NCBI GenBank assembly: GCA_007130355.1
Contig: SLSQ01000242.1
Coordinates: 1 to 12,590 of the forward strand
Source: Trueperaceae bacterium
GTDB taxonomy: Bacteria; Deinococcota; Deinococci; Deinococcales; Trueperaceae
Reading direction: 5' to 3'
Length of the DNA stretch: 12,590 nt
The translations under genes and the position numbers were made by a program. Of the stretch, positions 7,595-12,590 are shown piece by piece. The notes under the pieces were generated by a model. The model saw nothing but the letters and a program-made list of their open reading frames with translations, did no database searches and was not told the origin of the DNA. How positions within the stretch are numbered: the stretch's first letter is position 1; the number at the start of each line of letters is the position of its first letter.

Positions 7595-8372
7595 GCTGCC
7601 CTCCCAAGTACGCTTCGAGGACGCGGGGATCCTGCCGCACCACGTCGGGCGGCCCGACCGCGAGGTCGGTGCCTTGGTTCATCACCACCACCGGATCGCA
7701 CAGGTCCATCACCAACTGCATGTCGTGCTCGATCAGGAGGAAGGTGATGCCGCGCTCGTCGCGTAACTGTTCGATCCGGTCCCGGATCTCGGCCATCAGG
7801 GTCGGGTTCACGCCCGCCGCCGGCTCGTCGAGCAGGACGAGCTTCGGATCCGCCATCAGCGTACGCGCGATCTCCAGCAGTTTCTTCTGACCGCCGGAGA
7901 GCGAGCGTGCATGCTCGTGCTCGAGCGACTCGAGCTTCAGGAAGGCGAGCACCTCGCGGGCACGGTCGCGGATCTCCGCCTCCTGGCGGCGGACGGCGCC
8001 CGGGCGCAGCAGCGGACCCCAGAAGCGCTCGCCGAGCTGGTCCTTGGGGACCAGCATCAGGTTCTCGAGCACCGTCATGCTGCCGTGCTCGCGGGGGATC
8101 TGGAAGGTGCGGCACAGCCCCTGCTGGAAGATGCGGTGGGGCGGCCAGCCGGTCACGTCGCGCCCGTCGAAGAGCACGCGCCCCTCGGTCGGCTGCACGA
8201 AGCCGCTGATCAGGCTGAACAGGGTGGTCTTGCCGGCGCCGTTGGGGCCGATCAGGCCGGTGACGGTGCCGCGTCGGACGCGCAGGTCGCACCGGTTCAC
8301 GGCGCGCAGGCCGCCGAAGTCCTTCGTCAGGCCCTCGACCTCGAGGATGACGTCGTCGCTGGGGACGCTCAC
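7575..8372 (-). CDS. livG: Branched-chain amino acid ABC transporter ATPase LivG
   Basis: This is the partner ATPase of LivF, with 265 residues. Walker A GPNGAGKT is at 42-49, the Q-loop is at Q91 (RTFQIP), the signature LSGGQ at 158-162, Walker B LVLLDEP at 178-184 and the switch histidine is H216 in LIEHDM. The longer insert between the Q-loop and signature (about 100-157) and the C-terminal VLEAYLGG are typical of LivG. The start is GTG at 8372 with GAGAGGAG just upstream. It is the first liv gene and begins 64 nt after the ileS stop in the same direction, so it may be transcribed from the ileS promoter, from the weak promoter in that gap, or both. Confidence 0.95.
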   Translation of the reverse strand: MSVPSDDVILEVEGLTKDFGGLRAVNRCDLRVRRGTVTGLIGPNGAGKTTLFSLISGFVQPTEGRVLFDGRDVTGWPPHRIFQQGLCRTFQIPREHGSMTVLENLMLVPKDQLGERFWGPLLRPGAVRRQEAEIRDRAREVLAFLKLESLEHEHARSLSGGQKKLLEIARTLMADPKLVLLDEPAAGVNPTLMAEIRDRIEQLRDERGITFLLIEHDMQLVMDLCDPVVVMNQGTDLAVGPPDVVRQDPRVLEAYLGGQHAGPRG

Positions 8373-8412
8373 CGTGCTCCTCTCCCGAACCTCGTGGTGT
8401 CGAACGTCTCGC

Positions 8413-8436
8413 CTTGTACCACGGCGGCGCCGTGCG

Positions 8437-8440
<4 letters not shown>
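8413..8440 (-). promoter_or_regulatory. Weak candidate promoter for livGFHM
   Basis: On the minus strand GTGACG (8440-8435) and TACAAG (8418-8413) each match the sigma-70 boxes at four of six positions, with a 16-nt spacer. Transcription would begin near 8406 and give a 34-nt leader to livG. The -35 overlaps the ileS stop codon. The match is weak and could be chance. Confidence 0.3.
8420..8434. other. Short hairpin in the ileS-livG gap
   Basis: CACGGC (8420-8425) pairs with GCCGTG (8429-8434) around a 3-nt loop, just after the ileS stop. No U-tract follows on the minus strand. With only 6 bp it is far weaker than the convergent-junction hairpins in this window, so it looks more like a partial attenuator or an mRNA-stability element than a full terminator. 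Confidence 0.4.
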
Positions 8441-11784
<3,344 letters not shown>

Positions 11785-11822
11785 CTTCGACCTCTTTCCA
11801 GGCCGGCGGCGGGCCCGCGGAA

Positions 11823-11863
11823 CACGGGGCGCCCCGGCCGGTCGCGGCTCGGGGCGCCCCGTG
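11823..11863 (-). terminator. T-box terminator hairpin, alternative to the antiterminator
   Basis: CACGGGGCGCCCC (11863-11851) pairs perfectly over 13 bp with 11835-11823 around a 15-nt loop. The competing antiterminator pairs CGGG (11880-11877) with CCCG (11853-11850) and GCG (11869-11867) with CGC (11856-11854), leaving the TGGTACC bulge free. The two forms share 11856-11851 and so exclude each other. Only two U residues follow the hairpin, so it may terminate without a U-tract or act on translation; the ribosome-binding site starts about 25 nt downstream. Confidence 0.8.
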
Positions 11864-12060
11864 GGACGCGGTACCACCCGATGCACGCCCCGGTCCCTAC
11901 GACCGGAGCCTCGGGGTCGCCCGGCCGCTGAGGCCGAGGACCGGGCGCGGTGTCGGGCGCCACCCGGCTCCGTCTACTGGCGGCCCGTGGACCGCGTTCG
12001 GGGAGCGGCTCGGGGAGGATCTTCGGCGCGGTCCGCGTCGTCGGGCTCGCACCCTCCCCG
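11823..12060 (-). promoter_or_regulatory. T-box riboswitch of ileS (isoleucine tRNA sensor)
   Basis: The minus-strand leader contains the diagnostic T-box sequence CGGGTGGTACCGCG (11880-11867). Its bulge TGGT would pair with the ACCA end of uncharged tRNA; A is the expected discriminator of tRNA-Ile. Upstream, a candidate Stem I base (CGGGGAG 12060-12054 with CTCCCCG 12017-12011) encloses GGTGCG/CGCGCC and a 3' side reading GAAGATC, where ATC (12020-12018) is an isoleucine codon in the specifier position. AGTAGACGG (11978-11970) resembles the conserved AGUA element after Stem I, and the hairpin CCGGTC/GACCGG precedes the T-box. Stem I looks short, as in actinobacterial ileS leaders. Uncharged tRNA-Ile should promote ileS expression. 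The T-box call is strong; the exact Stem I fold was only paired by eye. Confidence 0.92.
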
Positions 12061-12125
12061 ACTCGCTGCGGACCGGGGTCCGCGCCTACTCGTTCCCGTC
12101 TTCGCCGGATCGTCGTGGCGGGACC

Positions 12126-12155
12126 TTGCACGTCCGCGCGCACGACGCGTATACT
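12126..12155 (+). promoter_or_regulatory. Promoter for the rightward AT-hook gene
   Basis: TTGCAC (12126-12131) and TATACT (12150-12155) are spaced by 18 nt. The -10 differs from consensus at one position. Transcription would start near 12162 and give a leader of about 255 nt before the ATG at 12417. Confidence 0.65.
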
Positions 12156-12416
12156 GGACGCTAGCAGCCGGTTCGCGATGCGTCAATACGCCGCCTGCGC
12201 CCCCACCACAACCTGACTTCGGGCGAACCGTCCGGAACGTTGCGTCAGGTGCCGGTGCGCGCCATTCCTCCGCATGTGCGGCCGCTTCCTGGGTCGAACG
12301 CCTCCGGCGCACGCCGCCGGAACCCCGACGAGCCGAAGCCGACCGAGCCGAACGCATCCGAGCCGCCCCACGTCCCGATGTCCCGTCCGACGCGTAGTGC
12401 GTCCCCAGGAGCCAGC
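12156..12416 (+). other. Long C-rich leader without a firm gene
   Basis: The 255 nt between the promoter and the ATG at 12417 hold no gene I can support. Two small frames exist: ATG 12178 to stop 12216 (12 residues, no ribosome-binding site) and ATG 12274 to stop 12420 (48 residues, Arg/Pro-rich, no ribosome-binding site), the second overlapping the next start in an ATGA. From 12301 to 12416 I count 53 C against 34 G, a cytosine excess like that of Rho-loading regions. The segment 12330-12374 repeats GAGCCGA-like units. A small hairpin GACGC-GTAGT-GCGTC (12389-12403) ends 3 nt before the Shine-Dalgarno sequence. Confidence 0.4.
12158..12186 (-). promoter_or_regulatory. Promoter for the ileS T-box transcript
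   Basis: On the minus strand TTGACG (12186-12181) and TAGCGT (12163-12158) are separated by 17 nt. The -35 matches five of six positions and the -10 keeps only the most conserved T, A and final T. The predicted start near 12151 gives about 90 nt before the T-box Stem I. A second possible -10, TATACG (12152-12147), lacks a convincing -35. The boxes interlock with those of the opposing promoter. Confidence 0.5.
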
Positions 12417-12590
12417 ATGAGTCCACGAACGAAGAAGCAGGACGAGGTCGAATCCGACGCCGCGTCCTCGGACGCCGCGTCCCCCGAATCCACGACCCCC
12501 GCCGAGAAACCGAAGCGCGGCCGTCCACGCAAGGCCGCGGCCGAGCCGGCACCGAACGCGGACACGGCCGGCGACGCCGCGGCCGACGCG
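12417..12590 (+). CDS. Unidentified protein with AT-hook-bearing N-terminus, 3'-truncated
   Basis: Only the first 58 residues are in the window and the frame is open to the right edge. The start is ATG 12417 with AGGAG (12407-12411) five nt upstream. The visible part is low in hydrophobics and rich in Ala, Pro, Glu, Asp, Ser and Thr, so probably disordered. It contains KPKRGRPRK (31-39), an AT-hook-type minor-groove-binding motif. Such basic/acidic extensions precede the folded part of several nucleic-acid proteins, including Rho factors, primary sigma factors and topoisomerases. I cannot choose among them from this fragment. The C-rich leader would suit an autoregulated rho, but that is conjecture. 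The gene is real with fair confidence because promoter, ribosome-binding site and codon use all agree. Confidence 0.7.
   Translation, partial: MSPRTKKQDEVESDAASSDAASPESTTPAEKPKRGRPRKAAAEPAPNADTAGDAAADA

Noticed and set aside
11785..11886. An upstream ATG start for ileS at 11886 adding 34 residues
   Set aside because: The added codons are exactly the T-box core and terminator hairpin, while GTG 11784 has a well-placed AAAGAGG.
12274..12420. A small frame beginning MCGRF, like SRAP/HMCES DNA-repair proteins
   Set aside because: Only the first five residues resemble that family. The rest is Arg/Pro-rich, stops after 48 residues and has no ribosome-binding site, so the match is probably chance.

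Overview
This is a high-GC window (roughly 70% GC by eye) of ordinary bacterial chromosome with compact housekeeping gene clusters and one clear RNA regulator. The likely source is a Deinococcota bacterium, perhaps Truepera-like. The isoleucyl-tRNA synthetase follows the Thermus-type enzyme along most of its length. The solute-binding protein has a signal peptidase I leader ending in AHA-Q instead of a lipoprotein box, which suits a diderm of this phylum better than an actinobacterium. The ileS T-box is known from both Actinobacteria and Deinococcota. This taxonomic call is an inference of moderate strength.

Layout from left to right. Positions 3-695 (+) hold the C-terminal part of an electron-transfer flavoprotein alpha subunit, cut by the window edge. 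A perfect 34-nt palindrome (724-757) separates it from a convergent gap-pgk glycolytic operon (2975-778, minus). A divergent region of about 300 bp (2976-3280) carries a good sigma-70-type promoter for a plus-strand branched-chain amino acid-type solute-binding protein (3281-4546), and a weaker promoter plus leader hairpin for gap. A perfect 18-bp hairpin (4596-4635) ends that gene and the convergent cluster livG-livF-livH-livM (8372-4668, minus), which encodes the two ATPases and two permeases of the same transporter type. Upstream of livG, in the same direction, is ileS (11784-8437), preceded by a leader with the diagnostic T-box sequence, an ATC specifier candidate and mutually exclusive antiterminator and terminator helices. 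A tight divergent promoter pair (12126-12186) then serves ileS leftwards and an unidentified gene rightwards. The latter starts at 12417 with an acidic, Ala/Pro-rich, AT-hook-bearing N-terminus and runs off the window.

The most interesting idea is functional. An isoleucine-sensing T-box heads a five-gene co-directional block, ileS-livG-livF-livH-livM, with only 64 nt between ileS and livG. Isoleucine charging and branched-chain amino acid import may therefore share one tRNA-Ile sensor. A weak candidate promoter at the ileS/livG junction is the main alternative. The IleRS also appears to lack the zinc-binding cysteine clusters of its Thermus relative. I see no mobile elements, CRISPR arrays, tRNA or rRNA genes.
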